From Molossus alvarezi (lineage: Eukaryota > Chordata > Mammalia > Chiroptera > Molossidae), in contig CM073891.1 of the NCBI GenBank assembly GCA_037176705.1, forward strand, positions 50,780,571 to 50,844,570: a stretch of 64,000 nucleotides of DNA, given 5' to 3'. Positions 44,216 through 56,039 of the stretch are shown in pieces (the stretch's first letter is position 1; every line of letters starts with the position of its first letter). The notes under the pieces were generated by a model. The model was not told where the DNA came from. It made no database searches and saw nothing but the letters and a program-made list of their open reading frames with translations. Made by a program: the position numbers and the translations under genes.

Positions 44216-46589
44216 CACTGTGAGTAGAGCAATGAGGGGGTATGAATGAATATAACATGGTTAATATGATGATCTTGATTATCTTGGAATATCTCCACAT
44301 TATTATGTTCCTTTAATATTTGGAGAGTTCCTAACTGCTTTGAATACTCTGATTTTAATACTAATGATGCACTAATAACTTTGTTGAGCAACAGATCAAA
44401 ATGTAACTCAGCTATGAAAATGATGTAAGCGCATGACCTAGATAGAATAAACTAATTCTACTGATAATCCAAAATAGCTACAATGCACAAGATTGGGGTT
44501 CCAGTATGTGAGGCTTCAGATAAAATTTGTTCACAATTATCAATTACATATTTTTTTCTTCTCAGACTAATTAATATTCATGTGAAATAAATTGAGCTTT
44601 ATAAAAACATTATAATGATTCTCTTTTAGTATACTGAAAGAAGGCAATTGTATAAACTCAAGGCAGATTATATACGCCAAAAATGAAGAAAACCAGTTGG
44701 AAACATTAAAACATTGGTGAGATTAGCAGGAAAACTCGGCAACAAAGTGCTCACATCAGCATTCAGCAATGTCACTCAGAAAAAACACATCATACTGACT
44801 ATCAGATTAACAGATATTTCCACAGGCAGACCCAGTAAACAGAAAAGACTAAAACCATGCAAAGATAGGCTATAAATTGCTGTATGTAGCATCCAGTTAT
44901 TTTTCTGTTTCTTAGACTTTTACCAGATCTTTCTTTCCTTATTAGGAAAGCTGTGATTCATCTCTGAAATATATGTCAGTTGTTTGAAAATGTGCAAAGG
45001 TAATCTGTGATACCCTTCCACATGAGAAAAAGTTTATATTTCAAACATATGGAAACTAAGATTTTCAATTATATATGAAACTTTTCACCCAGGCATTGAC
45101 CTTTTTCCCCTTTCAGTCCTCTCATACATATCCAGAAATATCATCATCAAGATTATTTTTAATGATTGTTTTAGTAACTTAGCCTGCTTTCTACTATCAT
45201 CTTGCCTCCTATGAAACAATGCAAGGAGGGATATTAGGAAATCTTAGCATAACATAGATTGCTGCCAAATTGTCAGCTGTTGCCGGATGAATGGTGAGAC
45301 CAAGACACATTTTTACCCCCTTGGGCTAACCATCTTAGATGACACATCTGTATACAGTTGTCCAGTTAATATTAGTATAAATCTTCACTGTTGATGTAAA
45401 TAATACAACTTACAAACTAAGGGTACAGTGATTACTTTCCCCTGGAATGTAATGTGAGGATTATAACCAAGACAGTTAGCCCCGTTGATCAGTCACAAGG
45501 GCCTAAGCCAGTCCAGGGGAACTGTTGAAAGCATTGCTAATTCTTCATGCCTTAAGTATGTAATCACATCCTAGAGACTTGAGTTACATACTGATAACAA
45601 TTGCTTCTCTTCTACAAGACAAACCACACCAACCATAAAAGAAGTGCATTGAATATCTCTCCATAAATTTCACGTGGACACACATAACAATGTTTGTATT
45701 GAAGGATATCATCTGCTGCCATTGTCAATGTTCTCCTCATCCAGAGACAACTGCACCCCAGAGGACTTTTAACTTTTAAATTTATGGTTTCACACTCGAG
45801 GCAAGTCTGTTGTCATTTAAAAAGACAAATGCAGATTCCAGAGAATTAATTTCCCTTTAAATACAACTGAAGAGGCACCTCATGAACTTTTGTAGTTTTT
45901 CAAAAAAGGATCTCTCAAGATTAGCAGAAAATTCAACTAAACTGGACAGTAGAACCCAGATTCTGGTCTTTTGTACAATAAAGTAAATGCAGAAAATATG
46001 GTTTTATAAGTTATACTTTGCAATGTATATTTGCAAATGCCATAGTAAGATATATTCAGTCATGTACATTTCTTTTTGAATAAAATAGAGACCGTTGCTC
46101 TCAGTACCAAATTAAAGTGAAAATTTAGCTCTATTATCAGGGTGATTAGTTAGCTAAGTACTTTAGGTAACTGTGATTTGATTCTGGATGATTTCTATAA
46201 TTGCCCCAGTGTGTTTTTAAAAGTCACAATTTATGTATAATCAGTTACTATGAAACATCTGCTGTTTGGAGTAAAATAATTCATAATAAAGGCAAATTAC
46301 CATATTTTCAAATGAAGTGCATATGACTTTTCTAAATTATTTAAAACTTAATGCTAGTGGGTAAAAAACAAAACAGTATAGTTTATAAGAGTTTCTGAAT
46401 GGTTTACTATATTTAAGGAAACATAATTAAATTATTCTATCATTGTTATTATATTTGAGCACTTCTTTTATTGATTCCATACTCTATTTTAGACTTAGAA
46501 ATAAAGAAGCCATAATGTTTCTGTATAATACTCATATTTTGAAAACACAGGGTTTAGAAATCCTAATTTGTTTCTCTTTTGAAAAAGTC
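44216..46589. other. Unassigned sequence without recognised repeats
   Basis: About 2.4 kb with no gene or repeat recognised. The absence of SINE and L1 insertions over this length is worth noting but not conclusive. Confidence 0.45.
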
Positions 46590-46715
46590 CCTTTATTAAA
46601 TTGAAGGCAAGACCCTTCACCAGCAAAAGATTATGACAGGCTTCATCGCCATACCTGCTTTATGGCGGTGGTCTGGAACTGAACCTGCAATGCCTCTGCG
46701 GTGCGCTGGCGCATT
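46590..46715 (+). mobile_element. Tigger1-like 3' remnant
   Basis: GGCAAGACCCTTCACCAGCA, AAAGATTATGAC, then GGCGGTGGTCTGGAACTGAA and CCTGCAATGCCTCTG match the region just after the Tigger1 transposase gene, with an internal deletion between the parts. No transposase domain remains. Confidence 0.5.
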
Positions 46716-46855
46716 TTTCAAGCTCAGTGAAAGAGTTGTTCTTCTGTAGCTGACGTGGTGGGGAAATACTCAGGCCACAGCATTTTCCCTGAATTAAGTG
46801 CATCCTCAGCAGCCCCCTGCCCCCCAACCCTCTCCTCACTTTGCATCCTCCAGCC

Positions 46856-47268
46856 TGTCTTGACTTTTCATGTCAAGGCTTCTGATAAGGTTAGTATATT
46901 AGAACCCGAACAATGGAGTCTGGGCCCTGTCAAATCTAAACGTAAGTCAGCCCGCACTTGCGGGAAACACCTGTCAAGGAAACCAATCGTACGCCAATCA
47001 CACTTCTCCAACTGACCTTTAGCTAGTTTACCTTACCCCGGAAAACAGGGCCTGGGAGCCAAGCCAATCCTGCTGTTCCCACCTTGCTGCTGCCAAGGCT
47101 CTGCAACAGTCCCTCTCGCCCCGCATCCCTCAGAGAGTGTCCCACCGCTTGAGGCACTGTGCTCCCCATGCTATAGGCTGTTTTCTTTTCTTTTTTCTTT
47201 TTTAAATAAAGAACATCAAACTTGTTACTAAAGTGTTGTTGTTTTGCGACAAGCTAGTACCAAAGACA
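46856..47268 (+). mobile_element. Candidate 5' LTR of a gammaretrovirus-like (class I) endogenous retrovirus
   Basis: Ends TGTCTTGAC ... CAAAGACA form a short inverted repeat with TG/CA tips. Inside are CCAAT words (AACCAATCGT, CGCCAATCAC, AGCCAATCC), a GC-rich U3 and AATAAA at 47205-47210, followed by a T/G-rich segment. No canonical TATA box is clear. A primer-site-like word, a leader and a gag-like start follow. No 3' LTR was found in the window. LTR limits are inferred, moderately sure. Confidence 0.6.
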
Positions 47269-47632
47269 GGTGCTGAGGATTCTGGGGCCTGCTCCTAGAT
47301 CAGGTGAAGGAACCATGCAGCCCTTTGGTTCACTGCTCATGGACCACCCTCCGAATCTCCAGTAAGCTTCTCTCAGATTTAGCTTCACTTATAGTGTGTT
47401 CTGAACTCCTCCAATGTGTTTGTCCTTATCCTTCTGGGTGGAAATTGGGGTGTGAGAGACTGTAGATTTTCATGGTGAGACTTAGTGGGCCAAAACATTT
47501 GGGTTTATGGTCGACCTTATTAACAAGGTAAGTGTCTTTGGGAGATTCTGACAGATCTCAGGAAATGTGCATAACCAAACAGTAACAGTAAATCTGGTTG
47601 AATTAGAGAGGATTATTTTAACAAGGAAAATA
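47269..47632 (+). other. Candidate retroviral leader: primer site, splice donor
   Basis: Directly after the LTR end, GGTGCTGAGG resembles a TGGTGCCGA-type primer-binding site missing its T; an alternative proline-type match, TGGGGCCTGCTCC, is at 47283-47295. An excellent splice-donor match AAGGTAAGT lies at 47525-47533, about 100 bp before the gag-like start, a usual place for a retroviral donor. All of this is pattern match. Confidence 0.48.
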
Positions 47633-47701
47633 ATGGGTACCCCTCAATCTAAAGAAAGTAAGATGACAGATGTTACGGAACTTACAAAAACCTCCGTGTA
47701 A
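47633..47701 (+). pseudogene. Start of a degraded endogenous retroviral gag
   Basis: An ATG followed by a Gly codon (the Met-Gly of N-myristoylated Gag proteins) opens a frame of 22 codons before TAA at 47699-47701. No further gag, pol or env was recognised; by 47815 the sequence is an unrelated L1. The provirus is thus reduced to its 5' end and cannot produce anything viral. The short match makes this a tentative call that depends on the LTR and leader beside it. Confidence 0.42.
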
Positions 47702-47814
47702 CTGCACAGCATAAACAACTAGGGAATGGGGAAATCAATGAGGACAAAAAATTTGAACTATTTTGACCAATGGCACATCAAAATATAAGTAAGTATAAGT
47801 CAGACTTTAGAAGC

Positions 47815-48966
47815 CATTTCGTGACATACAGATGGCCAACAGGTCCATGAAAATGTGCTTAGCTCTTATCATCAGGGAAATGCAAATTAAAACCACAGTG
47901 AGGTACCACCTCACATCTGTTAGAATGGCTATTGAAGTAGCAAGTGTTGGTGAGGACATGGAGAAAAGGCGATACTTTTTCACTGTTGGGGGCAAATATA
48001 CATTGATGTAGCTACTATAGAAAACACTATGGAGGTTCCTTTAAAAACTTAAAAATAGAACTACCATATGATCCAGCCATTCTTTTGGGCACTTACCCAA
48101 AGAAAACAAAAACACTGAATCAAAAAAATTTCTGGGCTGGTATGGCTCAGTGGTTGAGCATCGACCCATGCACCAAGAGGTCACCAGTTTGATTCCTGGT
48201 CAGGGCACATGCCCAGGATGTGGGCCCGATCCCCAGTGTGGGGCATGCAGGAGGTGGTCAATTGATGTTCTCTCTCATCAATATTTCTAACTCTCTCTCC
48301 TTCTCCCTTCTTTTCTCTCTAAAATTAATAAAGAAAAAAAATAAAAAAATATATGCACCTACATGTTCATTGCAACATTGTTTACAATAGCCAAGATATG
48401 GCAACAACCTAAGTGTCCACCAATAGACAAATGCATAAAGATGTGACACGTACTCACCCCCCCACACACACACAATGGAAATTTATATTCTTCAGCCATA
48501 AAAGAATAAAATCTTGCCATTTGTGACATGATGAAACTTGAGAGTATTATGCTAAATAAACTAAGAGAAAGACAAATGTCTCATTATCTCACATATATGG
48601 AATCTAAACAAACAAAAAACTGAGCTTATACATACAGAGAACAGATTATGGTTGCTAGAGGTGGAGGGGGGAGGGGTGGGCAAAATGGGTAAAGAGGATC
48701 AAAATTTCCAATTATAAAATAAATCATGCAGATGTGATGTACAGCATGGTGACTATAGTTAATAATACTGTTGGGTATTTGAAAGTTGCAAAGAGAGTAC
48801 ATCTTTCAGGTTCTCAGCACAGGAGAAACATTTGTAACTCTTTGGTGACAGATGTTAACTAGACTCATTGTGGTGATTATCTCACAATATATAGTATCAA
48901 ATCATTATTTTGTACACCTGGAGCTAATATAATGTTATATGTCAACTATACTTTAATTATAAAAAG
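47815..48966 (+). mobile_element. Old L1 (L1M/L1MA-type) 3' end, carrying a SINE
   Basis: The order GACATACAGATGGCCAACAG, CATCAGGGAAATGCAAATTA, GAGGTACCACCTCACATCTG, ACTACCATATGATCCAGCCA, then after the SINE TTTACAATAGCCAAGATATG, ACATATATGGAATCTAAACA, ACAGCATGGTGACTATAGTT and TTGTACACCTGGAGCTAATA matches an ORF2 C-terminus and 3' UTR. All frames are broken. Confidence 0.85.
48132..48341 (+). mobile_element. VES-type SINE inside the old L1
   Basis: CTGGGCTGGTATGGCTCAG head, CCCATGCACCAAGAGGTCACC arm, GATTCCTGGTCAGGGCACAT, GATCCCCAGTG, GCAGGAGGTGGTCAATTGATG core, CT-rich stretch and AAAATTAATAAAG tail. It sits in an A-rich spot, so any duplication is masked. Confidence 0.9.
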
Positions 48967-51408
48967 CTGTTAGGACATACATCACTATAAAAAACGTTCT
49001 TGTGAAAGGGATAATAGATCTGTTGCTAATGGAAATCTCCAGAGCCCAAAACCAGCAGGTATGGGTCAAGCATTTAAAAGCTGATAAAGCAATGGCCATG
49101 TAACCCTTAAACCCCTATGCTATGAAAAGTTGGTCATGGAATGAGTACTTTATAAGTAATCTACCTAGACAGCAAAGATTTTGTGTCTTACCAAATAAAC
49201 TTACTGTGTTCCATGCTGTGTTTATCAGCTGATTACTTAAGAAAACCCAGTCCTGTCAATATTCAAAGAACTAAGTTTTGTCCACAGCTATGTAACCTGA
49301 TATAATTACCTTTGAAATCTTCTATTGCCATTTTGGTTAAACAGGTAAGTATTATTGCATAATGATCTGGGATCCTGTTTAGGGAAATGTTCATACTTTT
49401 TGGATGTTTGGACAACCTCCCCAAATCAAATTCTAAATGGAGTCCTTTTGACCTCAAAGTAACTCTGAGATTTCCCAAAGGCCTTTTGAAAAATCTCAAA
49501 GGATTTGTTTCTCACCTTGTAAAAGAGAGATACTAAACTAATCAGGTTTATTTGGTATTTTAGATTATGTGGGAAGCGTTGTAAAATAAGAAGTGATGAT
49601 AGACCTTCTTAGGCTGCATATAATAGAGAATATACATATTCCAGAAATTGCTTAAAGTTTCTATAAATTTGTCAATATTCTCATTACCCACTTTTATTCT
49701 AAATTATTGTGTGGCACAGAAATAACAGCCTGAGGTAACAGTTGGAACGAGAAATAAAAATCCTGATATTTTTCCTTTTTTCACTTGGGCTTTCAAGACT
49801 GAGGGATCATTCAGAGAGGAAGAGCTTCTAACTCCATCCTATGTCTTGTGATCTAAGATTTTTAAAATAAGAAAGCAAAAGAAGAAATGCAGTTCTTCCA
49901 GAGAACATGGCTGTTTTTCTTTAATATTGCATTACACATAGACAGGTTCTCTGGTGCCTGAAGACTGCACAGCTGTGTGCATTTGTGTTCAAGATTAGGT
50001 TTATTGCATTTAGCCTGCCGCTTCTTTTATGGTTCCTCTTCCTCAGCTGTCTGTCTTCCCATCTCACTTTCACATTCAAACTTTCAAAGAAACATGGAAA
50101 GTAATTAAATGGTCCTGGAATTTTAGTGTAAGGACATAAGGAATAGCTGAAATAGATGTGCTCGGCCGGATGTTATCTTTCATAAAATTATCCAGCGATA
50201 GGCATTGGGTTAACTGCTCAGAATATTTTGTTTAGAAAACCCGTTAAGGAAAGAAAAAAAAAAGAAAGAAAAAGAACATGATAGGTGGAATGAAAATGCA
50301 AAACATCATTCAATGAGGCTAATTGGTTTTAATTTTGAACATGGATTATTTCTTATAAGAAACTAACATTTCCCCTCCCCCACCAATTCCTAATCTTCTG
50401 AAATCAATGCATATAACCAAAGAACACATTCCTCTCCTTCTTATCCTTCGTGTACCAGTCCTTCTTATTTCAGTTGAATAGTTTCCTTTACTCACATGTT
50501 AAATAAATAAATACTATATACATAAATTTACACTTTTTTTTCTGTGTGTGATTTTCACCTGCTTTTTAGCAACTTCAAGTCCTCAGTGTTCACTTCTGTC
50601 TGGTCTTTTCTCTTACAAATGCTTAGAATCTACTTGCTTTCTCACTCTCACACAAGTCACATTTTCTGTCCAGCAAGGACAAACTATGACCAAAATCATT
50701 CGTTTCATGCAAGGTTCAAAAATTAATGTTATATTTTACAGAAGTATTTCTTTTATCAAACCTACTAATAGACTTCTAAGCATTAAAAAGCCAACGATAA
50801 AAGTCATTTCTAGATCAAGAACCACTTTGTGCCTGGAAATCAAGGCTCCGGGGAGCTGGAATGTCCCCAAGCATAAGGCCCTGCACCTTCCACTGGGGTG
50901 TGATTGACACATTAGTTAGCGTGAAGGAGTGAAGCTAGAGCTTGGTCGTGTTCCAAAGTAACAGTTATAGCTCAGTCTGTCTTGTTGCCTGGTCGAATGT
51001 TGGTTTTTCCTTCACAGTAACAAACAGTTCGTTTCTGCCTTTAAGACATGCTTTAGGGTTCTTTTAAACTTTGTTCATCTTAAAGGCTGAAAACCCCAGA
51101 TGTAATTAGTATGAAAGTTGAATACTTTATAGGAATTCCTTTTGTACTATTTCTGTTTTTTTCCTAAAATAATAGTATTTTAACTAAGTACTTATTTTTA
51201 ATCAAAATATTTTCATTACTCCATAACAAGAAACTTAGTTCAGGAGGAAAAAAAAAGAAGAAATCAAATGGCTAAATGTTCAAAATTAATAAAACTGCCC
51301 CTGTAAAACAAGCATAAAGAAATAATCTCTTCTCTCTTTTTTTTGAAGTTAAAAGGACTTAATAGCTACTTGAAATCTTATACATATTGCAGTACAATTT
51401 TTTTTATG
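48967..51408. other. Unassigned sequence
   Basis: No gene supported. 50540-50910 has two overlapping open stretches (60 and 119 codons) without recognisable motifs. No repeat was recognised. Confidence 0.45.
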
Positions 51409-51839
51409 TGTTATGAGCTGAATTATTCCCAACCACCTCCACCAGTCCCCAAATTATCTTGAAGTCCTAATCCCCTTACCCCAGAATGTGACCATATTTT
51501 CAGACAGGCTCTTTGCAGATGTGATTATGTTAAAAGGAGGTCAATAGGACGGATCCTACCTTTCTTTGACTGGTATCTTTACTAGAAGAGGAAATTGAAC
51601 ACAGACATACACATGGGGAAAACAATGTAAAGACATGGGGAGACGATGACCATCTATTAGCTAAGTAGAGGGACCTGGAGAAGATCCTTCGCTCACAGCT
51701 CTCAGAAGAAACCAATTCTATAGACACCGTGATCTCAGGCTTGTGTCCTCGAAAATGACGAGAAGATAAATTCCTACTGTTTAATCCATTTCACCCGTGC
51801 TATTTTGTTAGTTATTGGCAGCTCTAGCAAGCTAATACA
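51409..51839 (+). mobile_element. MLT1-type MaLR LTR, solo
   Basis: GAAGTCCTAATCCCCTTACC, CAGAATGTGACCATATTTTC, CTCTTTGCAGATGTGATTAT, GACTGGTATCTTTACTAGAA, ATGTAAAGACATGGGGAGA, ATTTTGTTAGTTATTGGCAG and the end GCTAATACA follow the MLT1 LTR from start to finish, with TG...CA ends. No clear duplication. Confidence 0.85.
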
Positions 51840-53394
51840 GTACAGAAATAATTTCTTATTTGTAAAGAAAACCTATAATTAAATTAAATAGTAAATATTA
51901 GTTCAAAATTTGCTAAAGATTTTGGTTGAATTATTTTGCAAAGTTTCAAAAACAAATCTGGTTTTAAGAATCAGCAAAAAAATAAATGAAAATACTGATT
52001 GTTAAGGATAGTTTCAAGATATCACATGTTTGGATATGTTAAAAGATTGATCACATCCCTAATTTTCTTTTAATCTCCACATCATTCAATTAATGTCAGC
52101 TCAGTTTTGATGTGGTACTCTAGTTTAAATCTTGGCAAATGTACATGAAAAACACATTATGATCAAACAAATATTGGGTAGAACAGTAAAATAAATAATC
52201 ATTAACAGAGCTTGATCTACGTATTTAAGTTTAATTGACCAAGGCAGTTAGTACCATTTTATTACATCAGCTAGGGCTTTCATTTATTAAAATCCATCAG
52301 CATTTCTTAATAAATTCAAGTTTTTTTATTTTTTATTTTTGCAAAGCATTTGGCCACACATTTCTTAAAAGGAGTATCTCCAAAAAAGAGTTTGATTTAT
52401 AAAAATAAAAAATACAAAATTATCTTTTAAATTTTGATTTTATGTACTACAATAGAACAAAACTAAATTTATTCTCATCATTTTATAAGTAGTTTTACTT
52501 TTTTCTTAGACCTCTTTTTTAGAACAATACAATGTCACTGTGAAAAGTGGATAGTTTATAAAGAATTTAGACATTGTGTACGGAGTGCCTGGGTAGGAAA
52601 TGTGGGATTAACATAGATTTCAGGAATTGTGCACTGCCTTCATGATGACTCTAATTTAGGGACACATGGATTTTTACAATGTGAAAAACAAGAGTTTAAT
52701 ACAGGAAATTTAACAAAGAAATTCATGATTAATTGCTAAGCAAAAAGTAAAAATAAATACTTCTTACATTTAGAGCGAACACTGGGGATGTAGTACTTTA
52801 GGGAGATAATCATTATTGCATTACTAACACTGTTATTTAATCAACTATAAATTAAACAGTAATTCTTAAAAATAGTCACCATTTTTTTTTTTTCCAAACA
52901 GAAAGTTTGGAGAAATTTGTAATTTTTTAGGGAAAAAAAATTTAATTTTGAGGTTAAGCTGTCATTGTTATTTCCAAATGTGATAAAATGCATCAGTGCC
53001 ACTACTTTTTCTCCAAACCAAAACTTACTGTTATTATTATTATTATTCTTACTGTTATTTTTACTAAAACAAAGCTCACAAGTGTTAAAACGGAATGTTT
53101 GACCTGTCTCCTTGAGTTTGGGTTTCCTCTGGGACTGCGCTGAGGTCTCACGGCAGACAGTCCTTGATACATGAGCAGAGTCAGCTGTTAGAGCCCAGTT
53201 ATGTACTCGGACCCCAAACTCAACATTTTGGGTGTCTAGTCTGTGCTGTGCTAAATGTAGGGATTGCTATAGCATGCTGAAGAGTACATTAAATTGGGTT
53301 TTCAAAAGTGATTATGAGAATCTTTAAAGAGAAGTTTGATGAATATACAGGAACACTCTTGAAATTAGAATTCAGGCACGAGGGGCTTATATTA
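51840..53394. other. Unassigned AT-rich sequence
   Basis: No gene or repeat recognised. A short (TTA)n lies at about 53028-53048. Confidence 0.5.
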
Positions 53395-53826
53395 GTGCCC
53401 TTGGAGTCACTGTGGCAAAACACAAACTGGGAGGCTTAAAAACGGAAATTTGTCTCATAATTCTAGAGGGAAGAAGTCCAAAATTAAGGTGCTGTCTAGG
53501 TCATATTCCCTCTGAAGCCTGTAGAGAAAAATTCTCCCTTGCCTCTTCCAGCTCTGGTGTTTCCCATGAATCCCTGCAGTTCCTTGACTTGTAGGGATTC
53601 ATTCCAATCCCTGCCTCTGTTGTTACCTGGTTGTCTTCTCTCTGTTTTGTCTTTTTCCTCTTTAAAGAACCCCCATCATATTGAAATAAAGGCCCACCCT
53701 CATCTGGTATGACCTCATCTTAACTAATTACATCTGTAACAGTATTACAGCAGTATTTCCACATAAGTTCACCTGTCAGGATTTAGGACTTGAACATATC
53801 TCACGAGAGGACACAATTTCACTTAT
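53395..53826 (+). mobile_element. ERVL-type LTR-like element, first of two
   Basis: CTGGGAGGCTTAAAAACGGA, TAATTCTAGAGGGAAGAAGT, AATTCTCCCTTGCCTCTTCC, CTCATCTTAACTAATTACAT and the end CACGAGAGGACACAATTTC resemble an old LTR starting with the ...TAGTGGCTTAAAACAAC type (MLT2-like as remembered). Diverged; same orientation as the next element. Confidence 0.48.
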
Positions 53827-53863
53827 CACAGGTCTCTTTTAATGATAGGAAATGGGAAACCAA

Positions 53864-54350
53864 TGTATTAGTTTCCTTTTGCTGCTGAAGCAAATTACCA
53901 TAAATTTAGTGGCTTAAAACAATGATCTGAAAGCCAGAATCTGAAATGGTTCTCACTGAGCTATAAAGCCAAGGTGTCAATGGGCTGTGTCCTTTTCTGG
54001 AAGCTTCGGGAGAAAACCCGTTTTCTTGACCGTTCCAGCTTCTAGAGGCTGCCTGCGGTCTTTGGTAGTGAGCCTTCCTCCATTTGCAGACCAGCAATGG
54101 CAGGCGAGCTTTCCCCACAAGGCCATCTCTCTGGTTCTGATTCCTCGACTCCCGCTCTCCATCTAAAGACCATTCGACACTGGGCTTACCTCAATAACCA
54201 GGATAAATGCCCTCTAGTAAGGTCAATTGATTAACAATCTTAATTCCATCTATGACCTAATTTCCCCCAGGCCATTTAACAGAATACATTTATAGGTTCA
54301 AGGGTGTAGCGTACTGACATTTTGGGGGAGCCATGATTCTGCTTATAAAA
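53864..54350 (+). mobile_element. ERVL-type LTR-like element, second of two
   Basis: TATTAGTTTCCTTTTGCTGC, AAATTACCATAAATTTAGTG, CTCACTGAGCTATAAAGCCA, CAGCTTCTAGAGGCTGCCTG and TTTGGGGGAGCCATGATTCT give a clear LTR order. It begins about 40 bp after the first copy ends. The two differ too much to be a recent duplication, and there is no internal sequence between them. Confidence 0.55.
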
Positions 54351-54664
54351 ACCCAATAACATTTTTTTCTTTGCTTTTAAAAACACATATTTGTTTCTTC
54401 ATAAATTGATAACAGAAAAAGTATTTGACCAAGACAGACTCTGAGTTCCCTTGTGTATAAATTCAAGGTGATTCATGTGAAAATGCTTCTGAAGGCCTTC
54501 TACATGGCTGGAAACTGGACATACCTGAGTTTTCCTCTCCATGAGCTCCCATTCTAGACCATTCATAAACAATAAGTTGCAGTAAGTGTGAAGTTTACTG
54601 ACGACACACTCATAGTTTACTGACAACACAGTGGAAGAACACAAAATATTTTTTCCTACAGGAT
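54351..54664. other. Unassigned sequence
   Basis: No repeat recognised. A local imperfect repeat of AGTTTACTGACGACACA / AGTTTACTGACAACACA lies at 54592-54630. Confidence 0.45.
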
Positions 54665-54946
54665 CATACAAACCTCTTTTTTTTTTTTTTTTTATCCTCA
54701 CCCGAGGATATTTTTCCATTTTTTGTACAGATAGAGTGGGAGGGAGGGAGAGGAAGGGAGAGAGAGAGAGAAACATCGACGTGAAGGGACACATCGAGTG
54801 GCTGCCACCCGCACGACCAACCAGGGCCGGGGACAAACTGCAACCGAGGTATGTGCCCTTAGTGGGAACCGAACCCGGGTCTCTCCGGACCGCAGGCCGA
54901 CGCTCTAACCGCTGAGCCAAACTGGCCAGGGCCATACAAACCTCTT
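54665..54946 (-). mobile_element. VES-type SINE, long form, perfect 14-bp duplication
   Basis: CATACAAACCTCTT at 54665-54678 and 54933-54946 bounds the body 54679-54932. Nearly identical along its whole length to the SINE at 19630-19884 (same head, box B, TGCGGGTGGCAGCCACTCGA core, GTACAAAAAATGG and TATCCTCGGGTGAGGAT tail). Both probably came from one young source group. Confidence 0.95.
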
Positions 54947-55568
54947 AAAGAAAGGTAATTAAAAATGGTCTTAAATGTGAATAAAAGTTTACTAGTTACA
55001 GAGATTGGGAACCAGGAAAGCAGAAGAAGAATGAGAGGGGGTCTGTTCAGGGCAGTACAAGGTGTACTTATCTCTTGGAGCATAGGATGCAAAAAGAGGT
55101 GAAATAACTTGATGTTGGAAGGAGGCTGCGTTCAGGTTATAGGTGGCTGGCATGTCAGTCATGGTGGGGGACTTTATACAGAAGGACACTGTTTCTTATT
55201 TTCAAGGAGCTAGAATCTCTCTCCTCAAATATATCCAATATGCCTATATAAACATTTTACACATAAGTTTAGGGATTATGGAAATGCTAATTTAAACCTA
55301 TAAAGCTATCTGGAGCCTGTGGACTCCAAATTAAGAGAAAGAGAGAGAATGAGAAAACACAAGAAAGGAAAAAAGAGAAACAAACTTGCTATAGGCAATA
55401 GGGTCTTATTAACAAACTGTGAACAAGTTTATAATGTAACTGGATTTATGTTCATAAATGTACTCTGGTCTATGAATGGAAGAGGAGGGTGAATCTGGAA
55501 ATGGAAATAGAAAACCAATTCCCAAATGTGCACATGAGAAACCAAGAGCATTAAAAGCATTCTAGCTA
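54947..55568. other. Unassigned sequence
   Basis: No gene or repeat recognised. A GAGA-rich patch is at 55330-55380. Confidence 0.45.
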
Positions 55569-55806
55569 TTTTGCTATAATGTTTTTAAAAACTTTTCTAA
55601 TTGATTTGTGAGAGAGAGAAAAAGAGGGAAAGAGAGAGAGAAGGGGGGGGTGAGAGAGAGAAAAAAATATTCGTTGTTCCACTTATTTATGCATTCATTG
55701 GTTAATTCTTGTATGTGCCCTGACCGGGGATTGAACTCAAAACCTTGTGTATAGGGATGTTGCTCCAACCAACTGAGCTACCTGGCCAGGGCTGTTTTGC
55801 TATAAT
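55569..55806 (-). mobile_element. tRNA-Ile-like SINE, perfect 12-bp duplication
   Basis: TTTTGCTATAAT at 55569-55580 and 55795-55806. Minus-strand head CCCTGGCCAGGTAGCTCAGT, box-B region TTTTGAGTTCAATCCCC, then GGTCAGGGCACATACAAGAA, CCAATGAATGCATAAATAAG and TGGAACAACGAATA. Same family as 17852-18054 and distinct from the VES copies in head and middle. Confidence 0.92.
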
Positions 55807-56039
55807 CTTAAGATAAACCTTTAACAAAGGTTCTTAGTTATTTGTTACATGACTTAAGAAACTATAGTAAGAAAAAAATGATGAAGAGCTCGTGAAGAGG
55901 AATAATATCAATAAGTTTTTAAATTCTTGCAGGATTCATTCAGTATTTACAATAATATTTAATGGCTAAAATATAGATTCTTTGAAAACAAAATATAAAA
56001 AAGGAAAATAGGGGAATCAAGATATATCAAAGTGAACAC

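Noticed and set aside
50548..50907. 119-codon frame as a gene
   Set aside because: No motif, weak start context, overlapping frame of similar length in the same strand.
54399..54935. 178-codon minus-strand frame
   Set aside because: About half of it is the VES SINE at 54679-54932 and the rest has no motif.
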